DNA from: Pseudomonadota bacterium
Lineage (GTDB): Bacteria; Pseudomonadota; Alphaproteobacteria; Rhizobiales; Xanthobacteraceae
Assembly (NCBI GenBank): GCA_023404705.1
Contig: JAEYAU010000022.1
Location: 4,619 to 68,618, forward strand
Reading direction: 5' to 3'
Length of the DNA: 64,000 bases
Positions 50,150 to 58,460 of the stretch are shown piece after piece (position 1 is the stretch's first letter; every line of letters starts with the position of its first letter). The notes beneath the pieces were generated by a model. It was not told where the DNA came from and ran no database searches. It was given only the letters and a program-made list of their open reading frames with translations. The position numbers and the translations under genes are program-made.

Positions 50150-51175
50150 TCATCGTCTCGCCTGGATCGCCGCGCGCTCGCACGGGTGGTCACGGGTGTC
50201 GAGTGTTTGCGTTCGTCCCATCAGGAAGTCGGCATCCTGGCGGAAGATGTGCTTGAGGAAGCGCGTCACTGCCTTGATGCGGGCGAGTCCGGCCTGCTCG
50301 GTGCGCACTGACATCCAGACGTCGCGGCGCACCGACACGGTTGCGGGCAGGATCGGCTGCAGGCCGGAAACGCCGGTGGCGACTCCGGCGGCGACGAAGG
50401 TCGGCAGCAGCGCGAGGCCCATCCCGGCGGCGGCCGCGTTGCATTGCGCGATGATGCTGTTGCTGTGGAAGCTCATCTTGGGCTCGACCACCACCTCGTC
50501 GAGCCAGCGGACCGCATGGATCGCCAGCAACTCCTCGATATAGCCCACAAAGACATGGTTGCGCAGGTCGTCCCGATCGCGCGGAAATCCGTAGCGGCGC
50601 GCATACTCGCGCGAGCCGTAGAGGAAGAGCGCAAACTCGCCGACCAGCGTGCTGTCCAATCCGCGGCTGCTCGGGTTGAAGAAGCTCAGGAAAACATCCG
50701 CTTCCTTGCGCGAGAGATCGACGCTCTGCGGAATGCTGACCAGCTCGATCTCTACGTTGCGGCCGAACTGGGAGAGCGCCGGCAGCCGTCGTGCGAGGTA
50801 GCAGCTGGCGATTCCCTCCATGGTGGCGACGCGGACAGGGCGTGCCGTCTCGGTCGCCTCGCGCGTGATCGCATCCAGGAGTGAGCTCGCCTGGTTCTCC
50901 ATTTCCCGAATGTGCTCGAGCAGCGACTGGGCCTCGCTGCGCACCTCGACACCCTTGCGGGTGCGGTCGAGCAGCTTGACCGAGAGCAGCGCCTCCAGCT
51001 TGCCGATGCGCCGGCATACGGTCGAATGATCGAGGCGCAACCGTTTCGCGGCCGCATGCACGCTGCCCTGGCGGGCGACTTCCAGGAAGACCCGCAGATC
51101 GTCCCATTTCACATCGTGGAGAGGCATCGATCGACTTGTCTGCTGCCCAGCCGCGCTGGCCTTGCGCATATTCAC
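50150..51175 (-). CDS. LysR-family transcriptional regulator
   Basis: A 341-residue regulator. Winged HTH at about residues 24-82 (WDDLRVFLEVARQGSVHAAAKRLRLDHSTVCRRIGKLE), then a LysR effector domain. An internal ATG (residue 17, 51127) is a more usual start for the family. It is divergent from the flavoprotein operon with an 85-base shared promoter region, so it is the likely activator of module B; effector presumably the nitrile or its acid. Confidence 0.9.
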   Translation of the reverse strand: MNMRKASAAGQQTSRSMPLHDVKWDDLRVFLEVARQGSVHAAAKRLRLDHSTVCRRIGKLEALLSVKLLDRTRKGVEVRSEAQSLLEHIREMENQASSLLDAITREATETARPVRVATMEGIASCYLARRLPALSQFGRNVEIELVSIPQSVDLSRKEADVFLSFFNPSSRGLDSTLVGEFALFLYGSREYARRYGFPRDRDDLRNHVFVGYIEELLAIHAVRWLDEVVVEPKMSFHSNSIIAQCNAAAAGMGLALLPTFVAAGVATGVSGLQPILPATVSVRRDVWMSVRTEQAGLARIKAVTRFLKHIFRQDADFLMGRTQTLDTRDHPCERAAIQARR

Positions 51176-51225
51176 ACAGCGTGGTGCAAGAATACAAATC
51201 AGATCAGGAGAATGGACGTGATTAG

Positions 51226-51251
51226 CTGAGACACTGGCCCTCGCGTCTCAG
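51226..51251. promoter_or_regulatory. inverted repeat in the LysR/flavoprotein intergenic region
   Basis: CTGAGAC (51226-51232) / GTCTCAG (51245-51251), ten bases before the flavoprotein ATG. A possible regulator site or hairpin in the leader; no stronger evidence. Confidence 0.35.
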
Positions 51252-51260
51252 AGTCGCGCT

Positions 51261-52973
51261 ATGCAGGAACTGACGGCTGACGTAGCGATCATCGGCGGCG
51301 GTGCCGCCGGCTGCTATGCCGCGCTGTGCTTGCACCGCCTCGGGATCCAGCCGCTGATCATCTGCAAGGGGCTGGTGGGAAAGAGCGGCGCCTCGCTGTT
51401 CGCCGGCAATCTTGTGATTTCCGGGCGTCTCCTAGGCAACACCGAGGACAACGCCCGCGACACCGCCGAATTCCTCATCAAGTACCACAATCAGTTCCTG
51501 ATCGATCAGGAGTGGGCACGGCGGTGCGGCCGCTGGATCGAGACTGTCTACTATCCGGAGCTGGAGGAGGCCGGGCTCTACTTCCGCCGCGACGATGCCG
51601 GCGGCGTCGTCACCAGCCCGGGCCGCATCCGCAGCATCGCCGCCAATGTGCAGGGCAATTCCGGCGTGCCATTCATGGACCTGCGGCGCAAGCAGGTCAT
51701 GCGCGCAGGCATTCCGCGGCTGGAGGAGACCGTCGCGACCGCACTCATTCGCCAGGAGGACGGCGCGGTTGGTGGCGTGTTCTGCCTCAACGTCATGACC
51801 GGAGACTATACGCTTGTGCAGGCGCGCGCTGTGATCATGGCGACCGGCTATTCCGACCGCCTGCACAAGCGCTCGACCGGCACGCGCGAGATGTCCGCCG
51901 ACGGCATCGCCCTCGGCTGGCGCGCGGGCGCCACTCTGGTCAACATGGAAATGCAGTGGTGGCACACCAACGACATCGCCGATCCGCCCTCGTGGCAGCG
52001 CATGCAGGTCTACCCGAACCCGATGCTCGGCTCCGAGAAGTCGGCGCGCATGGTGAACTCCGCCGGGGAGGAGTTCTTCAACCAGCAACGCGACGACCCG
52101 CTCGCTTTCGGCCCCTACACGGTCCAGCTGAAAGCGCTTGCGCGACAGGTCCATGCCGGCAAGGCGCGCTATGACGGCGGCTACTTCGCGGGCTTCGATC
52201 ATTGCGACCCCGGCGAGGTCGATGCCTACACGACCTACGGCAAGGTCTACCGCCAGCTCGGCCTGCGATTCCCGCAGCAGCTGGTCGAGACCGCGGTGAC
52301 TGCGCACTACCGGCAGGGCGGCATCGACGTCGACACTGCGACCATGCGCTCGTCGGTGCCGGGGCTCTACGTCGCGGGCGGCCTCGGCGGCCACAGCAAC
52401 GGCCTGATCGCGCTCGCGACCTATGACGGCAGCGTGGTGGCCGAGGGGGTCGCCGGAGATCTCGACGGGCTCGCTACCGCGCCACTGGTCCGCCGCGAGA
52501 TCGCTCAAGAGACGCGCCGCCTGGACGGCCTGCGCGCCTCCTCGGCCACGGGCCTGAGGCCGGTCGCGCTCAAGGAGCAGCTCCGCCAGGTGATGTGGGA
52601 CAAGGCCGGCGTGGAAAAGACCGCCCCCGGGCTGCAGTCGGCGCTGGACGATCTCGAGCGCATGCGCCTGCTGCTCGCCGACATGCGCATCGCCAACCCG
52701 TCGCGCGCAGCCAATTATGAATGGCTGGACGCCATCGACGTGGTCAACATGCTCGATGCCTGCGAGCTCATCGTGCACGCCTCGCTCGAACGCCAGGAGA
52801 GCCGCGGCCCGTTTTTCCGCATGGATTTTCCGCAGACCGACAACGACCAGTGGCTGGCGGCCAACATCCAGATCAACACCGGCAATGGCATGCGCTTCGA
52901 GAAGCGTCCCTACGAAACGCCGTTCTTCCAGCCAGGGTTCGCCGTGAGAAACAATCTCGAGGTGGCGTGGTGA
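51261..52973 (+). CDS. FAD-dependent oxidoreductase of the SdhA/FrdA/AprA fold
   Basis: A 570-residue flavoprotein. FAD-binding GGGAAGCYAAL (about residues 12-22), GKSGASLFAGNL, HYRQGGIDVDTAT and VPGLYVAGGLGGHSNGL are in the order seen in succinate dehydrogenase and fumarate reductase flavoproteins. Several catalytic landmarks differ. There is no histidine at the covalent-FAD position, no RGxGG segment carrying the catalytic arginine, and no RLGxNSL substrate arginine. The substrate is therefore probably not succinate or fumarate. GTGA overlap with the iron-sulfur gene shows a tight complex. Naming it fumarate reductase would go beyond the sequence. Confidence 0.82.
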   Translation: MQELTADVAIIGGGAAGCYAALCLHRLGIQPLIICKGLVGKSGASLFAGNLVISGRLLGNTEDNARDTAEFLIKYHNQFLIDQEWARRCGRWIETVYYPELEEAGLYFRRDDAGGVVTSPGRIRSIAANVQGNSGVPFMDLRRKQVMRAGIPRLEETVATALIRQEDGAVGGVFCLNVMTGDYTLVQARAVIMATGYSDRLHKRSTGTREMSADGIALGWRAGATLVNMEMQWWHTNDIADPPSWQRMQVYPNPMLGSEKSARMVNSAGEEFFNQQRDDPLAFGPYTVQLKALARQVHAGKARYDGGYFAGFDHCDPGEVDAYTTYGKVYRQLGLRFPQQLVETAVTAHYRQGGIDVDTATMRSSVPGLYVAGGLGGHSNGLIALATYDGSVVAEGVAGDLDGLATAPLVRREIAQETRRLDGLRASSATGLRPVALKEQLRQVMWDKAGVEKTAPGLQSALDDLERMRLLLADMRIANPSRAANYEWLDAIDVVNMLDACELIVHASLERQESRGPFFRMDFPQTDNDQWLAANIQINTGNGMRFEKRPYETPFFQPGFAVRNNLEVAW

Positions 52974-53992
52974 GCGTGCCGCTGCCGCCGCACGCCTTCG
53001 ACGCGCGCCGGCTCGGGCAGGCCGAGCGGCACGACTCGCTTGCAGCGCGCAATGCGCGTCTCGCGCCCGGCGATCCGGTCGCAGTGCGCATCCGCCGCTC
53101 GGGCGGACCCGATGGCGGGGACGCCTGGCAGGATTTCGAGGTGCCGTATCGCAAATGGATGCGGGTGCTCGACGCACTCAACTGGATCGCCGAGCATGGC
53201 GCCACGGACCTCGGCTTCCGCTGGTTCTGCGGCTCGAAGATGTGCGGCACCTGCGCCGTGCGCATGAACGGGCGAGAGGTGCTCGCCTGCTGGGAAGCGG
53301 TCGAGCCGTCGATGACGATCGAGCCCTTGCGCAACCTGACGGTCGTGCGCGATCTGGTGGTCGATCGCAGCCGCTACGAGAGCAAGGTGGCGAGCCTGCA
53401 GCCATGGCTGGAGCGCGCCGCGCCCTATCCGGGATTTCCCGAGCCGCTCACGCACGGGCAGATGAAGCACGTTTCGAAGGCGCTCGACTGCATCGGTTGC
53501 ATGTGCTGCTACTCGGCTTGTCCCGTCATCGGTCTCGGCGATCTGACCGACTTCGCCGGCCCGGCCCCGCTCGTGCAGCTGGGGCAGACAGCGCTCGATC
53601 CGCGCAACGATCCCGAGAAGGTGAAACGCTCGCTCGCCCTCACGGGGATCTTCAATTGCGTGTCCTGCTACAAGTGCGAAGAAGTCTGCCCGGCCGGCAT
53701 TCCGATCGTCAGCCAGATCATCGAACCGCTGAAGGCGAGGACGGCTGAGCTCATTCCGCCGATGGCGCGGCACGCGCTGGCGCTGCGCGCTGTCGTCGCC
53801 GAGCGGGGCCGCGTCGATCCCGGCGCGCTGGTGCTGCGCGTGCAGGGTCTGCGCGCGCTCGCCAACCTGCCGCGCCTGGTCCGCCTGCTGCTGCGCGGCA
53901 AGATCAAGCCGCTGCGCACGCTGCTGCGGATCAAGACCGCGGCCGCCGGCGCCGCTGGACGCATTCTCGGACGGCGAGGAGTGAGCACATGA
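52970..53992 (+). CDS. SdhB/FrdB-like iron-sulfur subunit
   Basis: A 340-residue electron-transfer protein. An N-terminal plant-ferredoxin-type domain has the [2Fe-2S] ligands Cys87, Cys92, Cys95 and Cys107. A C-terminal bacterial ferredoxin-type domain has CIGCMCCYSACP (174-185) and CVSCYKCEEVCP (230-241), giving up to two further clusters. The last 75 residues are a basic extension not usual in SdhB. It starts at GTG overlapping the flavoprotein stop. It should pass electrons between the flavoprotein and the CCG protein. Confidence 0.88.
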   Translation: MSVPLPPHAFDARRLGQAERHDSLAARNARLAPGDPVAVRIRRSGGPDGGDAWQDFEVPYRKWMRVLDALNWIAEHGATDLGFRWFCGSKMCGTCAVRMNGREVLACWEAVEPSMTIEPLRNLTVVRDLVVDRSRYESKVASLQPWLERAAPYPGFPEPLTHGQMKHVSKALDCIGCMCCYSACPVIGLGDLTDFAGPAPLVQLGQTALDPRNDPEKVKRSLALTGIFNCVSCYKCEEVCPAGIPIVSQIIEPLKARTAELIPPMARHALALRAVVAERGRVDPGALVLRVQGLRALANLPRLVRLLLRGKIKPLRTLLRIKTAAAGAAGRILGRRGVST

Positions 53993-54894
53993 GCGAGCCC
54001 GTATTGCGCTTCGCCTACTATCCGGGCTGCTCCGCGCGCAGCACCTGCGCGGAGCTGAACGAGGCCACGCATCGCGTCGCCGCACGGCTCGGGATGGACC
54101 TGGTGCAGCTCGAATCCGCCACCTGCACGGGGGCGCGCGAGCTGCGGGCGATCGATCCGGTCGGCTTCCACACGCTGAACGTCCGTATCCTCGCGTTGGC
54201 CGAGGCGCAGGGCCTGCCATTGATGACGATCTGCAACACCTGCACTCTCAACGTGCTCGACGCGCATGCCGCGTTCGTCAGCGACCCGGAGCTGGCGCAG
54301 GCCGTCAACGCCCGGCTGGCCGAAGAGGGGCTTACATACAGCGGCCGAACCCGCATCAGCCACTTCCTCTGGGTGCTGTACGAGGACATCGGCGAGGAGC
54401 GACTTCGTGCCGCAGTGGTCCGACCGCTCACCGGGCTCTCGGTCGGCGCCTTCTATGGCTGCCACATCACGCGACCGCCGCTGCGCTACGGCTTCGTCGA
54501 TTCTCGCAACAATATCGCGCTGGAACGACTCGCCGCCATCCTCGGCTGCCAGCCGATCGACTATACGGGCCGAAACGAGTGCTGCGGATTTCACACCGCC
54601 GCGCATGACGAGCGGGTGGCGATCAAGCTCACGGGCCAGCACATCCGCTCTGCCAAGGAGGGCGGCGCGCGCGCGATGGTGACCCCGTGCCCGCTCTGTC
54701 ACACCGTGCTCGACGGCTTTCAGCGTGAGATCGAACGGGACCTCGGTGAGAAGCTCGACATGCCGATCCTGCATCTGCCGCAACTTGTCGGCCTCGCCCT
54801 CGGCCTCTCAGCGGACGAGCTCAATATCGACCGGCACATGATCCCGCTGGCGCCGACCATGGCGGGGCTCGCCGGCCGTGTAGGGCGGTCGTGA
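53989..54894 (+). CDS. HdrB/SdhE-like protein with CCG domains
   Basis: A 301-residue protein of the heterodisulfide reductase subunit B family, also found as subunit E of some archaeal and thiol-dependent succinate or fumarate dehydrogenases. The second CCG motif is complete (Cys158, Cys198-Cys199-Gly200, Cys234 and Cys237). In the first, CTG (Cys46, Thr47) replaces CCG, with Cys14, Cys82 and Cys85 retained. It has no membrane helix, so the complex is probably soluble or peripheral and may exchange electrons with a thiol/disulfide or quinone. ATGA overlap with the iron-sulfur gene. Confidence 0.85.
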   Translation: MSEPVLRFAYYPGCSARSTCAELNEATHRVAARLGMDLVQLESATCTGARELRAIDPVGFHTLNVRILALAEAQGLPLMTICNTCTLNVLDAHAAFVSDPELAQAVNARLAEEGLTYSGRTRISHFLWVLYEDIGEERLRAAVVRPLTGLSVGAFYGCHITRPPLRYGFVDSRNNIALERLAAILGCQPIDYTGRNECCGFHTAAHDERVAIKLTGQHIRSAKEGGARAMVTPCPLCHTVLDGFQREIERDLGEKLDMPILHLPQLVGLALGLSADELNIDRHMIPLAPTMAGLAGRVGRS

Positions 54895-55079
54895 TGAAAG
54901 GAAGCGCACGACCCTCCGCAATCTCGGCGCGCGGTTGCGCCGCGTGCAACACACCTGCGTGCAGCGCGTCCGGGCGGTCACGCCGCGGTTGGTTCGCGTC
55001 GCAGTCTTGCCACGCCGGGCAGGCCATCCGACACTATCGCGGGGGAGCCGGTCGCAGGACCGGTCGTATGCGCACATGA
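54894..55079 (+). CDS. possible small ORF bridging the redox and transporter genes
   Basis: A 61-codon frame whose ATG overlaps the HdrB-like stop (TGATG) and whose TGA overlaps the LivH start (ATGA). The product would be basic and cysteine-containing (GCAACNTPAC). Overlaps at both ends look like translational coupling, but third-codon GC is lower than in neighbouring genes and no family is recognised, so chance is quite possible. Confidence 0.25.
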   Translation: MKGSARPSAISARGCAACNTPACSASGRSRRGWFASQSCHAGQAIRHYRGGAGRRTGRMRT

Positions 55080-55936
55080 TGGACACGCTGCTGCTCCTCG
55101 CCCTGAACGGCCTCATCTGGGGGCTGATCATCGCGCTCATCGCGCTGGGCCTCTCGATCATCTTCGGCCTGCTCGACATCATCAACATCGCGCATGGCGA
55201 CTTCTTCATGGTCGGCACCGTGCTGGCCTGGTTCGCGCTGGAGCTGACCGGGCAGTTTTGGGTCGGCTTCATTCTCGTGCCGCTGATCTGCTTCATCCTC
55301 GGTGCCGTCATCCAGCGCGTCGTGATCCAGCCGATTCAGGGCGCCGCCGCGCTGTCGATCGTCGCCACATTCGGCCTGTCTCTGATCCTGCAGGAGGTCG
55401 TGCGCATGACCTTTGGCGCCACGCCGCGCCGCATCCTGCCGCCGGTTCCAGGCACCATGTCGCTGTTCGGTGTCGAATACGACGTCTATCGCCTCTATGC
55501 GGCCGGCTTCTCGCTTGCCGCCCTCGTGGCCTTCTTCGTCTTCCTGCACCACACCCAGCTCGGCACCTGGATGCGCGCGGTGCGGCATGATCGCGACACC
55601 GCGATTGCGATGGGTATCCCGGCGCAGCGCGTCTACGTGTTCACCTTCGCGATCGGCTTCGCCCTGGCGGGCTTCGGCGGCGTGGTCGCGGCGCCGATCA
55701 CCACAGTGGATTTCCGCGGCGGCGTCGACCTGTTGCCGGTCTGCTTCATTGCCGTGATCGTCGGCGGCCTCGGCAATCTGCGTGGCACCGCCGCAGCAGC
55801 GGTCCTGCTCGCCTTCATGGAGGGCATCATTCAGAGCGTCGCAAATCCCACGGTGGCGCGGATCTCGTCCCTGGTGCTGATGAGCATGGTGTTGCTGTTG
55901 CGGCCGCAGGGCCTGTTCAAGGGCTATGTCCGATGA
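55076..55936 (+). CDS. livH: branched-chain amino acid-type ABC transporter permease LivH (system B)
   Basis: A 286-residue permease with eight hydrophobic segments. LALNGLIWGLIIALIALGLSIIFGLLDIINIAHGDFFM is LivH-like and RAVRHDRDTAIAMGI is the ATPase-contact loop. The start is one of two adjacent ATG codons (55076 or 55079); a longer upstream extension from 54935 is basic and unlike a permease N-terminus. Overlaps livM. Confidence 0.9.
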   Translation: MMDTLLLLALNGLIWGLIIALIALGLSIIFGLLDIINIAHGDFFMVGTVLAWFALELTGQFWVGFILVPLICFILGAVIQRVVIQPIQGAAALSIVATFGLSLILQEVVRMTFGATPRRILPPVPGTMSLFGVEYDVYRLYAAGFSLAALVAFFVFLHHTQLGTWMRAVRHDRDTAIAMGIPAQRVYVFTFAIGFALAGFGGVVAAPITTVDFRGGVDLLPVCFIAVIVGGLGNLRGTAAAAVLLAFMEGIIQSVANPTVARISSLVLMSMVLLLRPQGLFKGYVR

Positions 55937-56967
55937 TGGCGGCCGAGCCCGAGCGGATGAGCCGACGCACCGCCGTCGAGCGGGTGCTGCTGTTCGTTTT
56001 TGCGGCCTTTCTCCTCTCCGTGCCGTGGTCGGTGCCGGCGGTGATCAACCCGTTCTGGGTCAGCGTCATCGCCGAGATCCTGATCTGGTCGCTGTTCGCC
56101 GCGAGCGTGAACCTGCTGTTCGGCTATGTCGGCCTCCTCTCGTTCGGGCAGGCCTTGTTCTTCGGCTTCGGCATGTACGGAGTCGGCATCGGCATCGACC
56201 ACCTCGGCCTCTCGTTCTGGCCGGCCTTTGGCCTCGGTGTGGTCGCGGCGCTGGCGATTGCGCTCGTGTCCGGGATCTTCGCGGTGCGCCTGACCTGGCA
56301 TTACTTCGCGATCATCACCGTAGTGTTCTCCCTCATCTTTTACTTTCTGGCCGTGACCATGAAGCCGCTCACCGGCGGCGACGACGGCATCAACTTCTCA
56401 CCGCCTCCGACCTTCACGTTCGGCGAGACGGAGTGGAGCTTCACCGACTCGACCTTCCAATACTTCTTCATCCTGGTGACCGTCGGGATCTGCTTTTTCC
56501 TCATGCACCTGGTCATCCGCAGCCCGCTCGGCAAGGCGTTCCTGGCGATTCGCGAGAACGACACGCGCGCGGCGCTGATCGGGCTCAACGTGTACCTGCT
56601 GCGGCTGATCGCCTTCGTGATGGCGGGGTTCCTGGCCGGCGTGGCGGGCGCTCTGTTCGCGTTCTTCGGCCGTTATGCCTCCGCGACTTACATGTTCTAC
56701 CACGTCTCCGGCGAGGCCGTGGTTTGGGCCATCGTCGGCGGTGCCGGTACGCTGTTCGGCCCGGTGATCGGCACCACGCTCTTCATCGTCATTCGCGAGT
56801 TGGTCTCCACCCATTGGGAGCACCACTCCCTGATCGTCGGCGTGATGGCGATCCTGGTCGTGAGCCTGGCGCCGAAGGGCATCGTCGGCCTGTGGCGCGA
56901 AGCCGCCGACCGCTGGGGCGCCCGCAAGGGCGACAGCGCGGCCGAAACCGTACGAAGCACGCCATGA
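55933..56967 (+). CDS. livM: branched-chain amino acid-type ABC transporter permease LivM (system B)
   Basis: A 344-residue permease. GYVGLLSFGQALFFGFGMYG (about 64-83) and AIRENDTRAALIGLNVYLLRL (about 204-224) are LivM signatures. It overlaps livH and livG by four bases each (ATGA), so the whole transporter is co-translated. Confidence 0.92.
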   Translation: MMAAEPERMSRRTAVERVLLFVFAAFLLSVPWSVPAVINPFWVSVIAEILIWSLFAASVNLLFGYVGLLSFGQALFFGFGMYGVGIGIDHLGLSFWPAFGLGVVAALAIALVSGIFAVRLTWHYFAIITVVFSLIFYFLAVTMKPLTGGDDGINFSPPPTFTFGETEWSFTDSTFQYFFILVTVGICFFLMHLVIRSPLGKAFLAIRENDTRAALIGLNVYLLRLIAFVMAGFLAGVAGALFAFFGRYASATYMFYHVSGEAVVWAIVGGAGTLFGPVIGTTLFIVIRELVSTHWEHHSLIVGVMAILVVSLAPKGIVGLWREAADRWGARKGDSAAETVRSTP

Positions 56968-57743
56968 GCGAGCCGATCCTGCGCACCGAGGGGCTGACTA
57001 AGCGCTTCGGCGGCCTGACTGCCGTGGACAATCTCAGCCTGACTCTGCCCGGCGGCCGGGTGCAGGCGATCATCGGCCCGAACGGCGCCGGCAAGACCAC
57101 GTTGTTCAACCTGGTGACGGGAATTTCCCGTCCCGACGGCGGCCGTGTGTTCTTCCAGGGCCGGGACATCACTGGGCTGAAGCCGCACGAGATCAGCCGG
57201 CTCGGCGTGAAGCGCACGCTGCAGATCAAGAGCGTGTTCAACCAGCTCAGCGTCGCCGAAAACCTCTGGGTCACGCGGCAGGCCGCGCGGGGCTTTCTCC
57301 ACCCGTTCCGCGCCGCTGCGCGCGACCTCGTGACCCGCGAGCGTGTCGAGCAAACGCTCGAGCAGATCGGCTTGGCCGGGCTCGCCCACCGCGCGGCCGG
57401 CACGCTGTCCTACGGCGACGTCGCCCTGCTCGAGATCGGCATGGCGATGATCTCCGAGCCGCGCCTGCTGCTGCTGGACGAGCCGACCTGCGGCATGAGC
57501 CCGGCCGAGACGGCGCGCGCGGTCGCCAAGATCCGCGAGCTCGCGCGCCAGGTCGACATCGTCATCATCGAGCACGACATGGAGGTGGTGTTCCAGATCG
57601 CCGACGACATCACGGTCATGGCGCAGGGCGCGATCCTCGCGCAGGGCGGGCCGAAGGAGATCGCCGGCGACGAGCGCGTGCGCGAGGCCTATCTCGGCCG
57701 GCCGGAGGACGAGGATTTCGTCGACGAGGCCGCACATGCTTAG
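56964..57743 (+). CDS. livG: branched-chain amino acid-type ABC transporter ATPase LivG (system B)
   Basis: A 259-residue ATPase. Walker A GPNGAGKTT (about 37-45), KRTLQIKSVFNQLSVAENL (about 85-103) and Walker B LLLLDEPTCGMSP are clear. The signature LSYGDVALLEIGMAM is closer to the urea/amide-type (UrtD-like) version than to typical LivG. An eight-base overlap with livF. Confidence 0.9.
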   Translation: MSEPILRTEGLTKRFGGLTAVDNLSLTLPGGRVQAIIGPNGAGKTTLFNLVTGISRPDGGRVFFQGRDITGLKPHEISRLGVKRTLQIKSVFNQLSVAENLWVTRQAARGFLHPFRAAARDLVTRERVEQTLEQIGLAGLAHRAAGTLSYGDVALLEIGMAMISEPRLLLLDEPTCGMSPAETARAVAKIRELARQVDIVIIEHDMEVVFQIADDITVMAQGAILAQGGPKEIAGDERVREAYLGRPEDEDFVDEAAHA

Positions 57744-58434
57744 CCTGCGGAACGTGCACGTGCATATCGGCAAGCTGCACATCCTACAGGGCGTCGATTT
57801 CGAGATCGCGGCCGGCGAGTGCGCCGCGCTGCTCGGGCGCAACGGAGTGGGCAAGACCACGACGCTGCGCGCGATCATGGGTCTTGCGCGGCGCAGCCGC
57901 GGCACGGTCGAGTTCGATGGCTTCGATCTCGGCGAATGCCCCGCGCATCACATCCCGCACCGCGGCATCGGCTATGTCCCGCAGGGACGCGGGATCTTCC
58001 CGACGCTGTCGGTGGAGGAGAACCTCTATATCGGCGTGCGCGGCAAGCGCGACCCGGCGCTCGAGGACTACGTGTTCGGCTGCTTCCCGCGCCTCAAGGA
58101 ACGCCTGAAGCAGTCCGCCGTCACGCTCTCCGGCGGCGAGCAGCAGATGCTCGCCATCGGCCGCTGCCTCATGATGCGTCCGAAGCTGATCATTCTGGAC
58201 GAACCGACAGAGGGGATCATGCCGCGGCTCGTCTCGCAGATCCGGCGCGAGATCCATCGCATCAACCAGGCCGGCGTCTCCATTCTGCTGGTGGAGCAGA
58301 ACGTCGAGACGGCGCTCCGTCTCTGCCCGCGCGTGTTCATGATGGAGAAGGGCACCATCGTCTATTCCGGCACCGCGCAGGAATTGAAGACCCAGCCCGA
58401 GATCGTGCACCGCTATCTCGGCCTGTCACGCTGA
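57736..58434 (+). CDS. livF: branched-chain amino acid-type ABC transporter ATPase LivF (system B)
   Basis: A 232-residue ATPase. Walker A GRNGVGKTT (about 35-43), GYVPQGRGIFPTLSVEENL (about 77-95), signature LSGGEQQMLAIGR and Walker B LIILDEPTEGI. The sequence GVGKTT with PQGRGIFP is again like UrtE and amide-type systems. The binding-protein gene follows after 26 bases. Confidence 0.9.
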   Translation: MLSLRNVHVHIGKLHILQGVDFEIAAGECAALLGRNGVGKTTTLRAIMGLARRSRGTVEFDGFDLGECPAHHIPHRGIGYVPQGRGIFPTLSVEENLYIGVRGKRDPALEDYVFGCFPRLKERLKQSAVTLSGGEQQMLAIGRCLMMRPKLIILDEPTEGIMPRLVSQIRREIHRINQAGVSILLVEQNVETALRLCPRVFMMEKGTIVYSGTAQELKTQPEIVHRYLGLSR

Positions 58435-58460
58435 CCTCGTTGCTTCAGGGAGAGAGAATC

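Noticed and set aside
51261..53992. Annotation as succinate dehydrogenase or fumarate reductase SdhAB
   Set aside because: The iron-sulfur protein fits, but the flavoprotein lacks the key substrate residues and no membrane anchor genes are present; a specific name would be unsupported.
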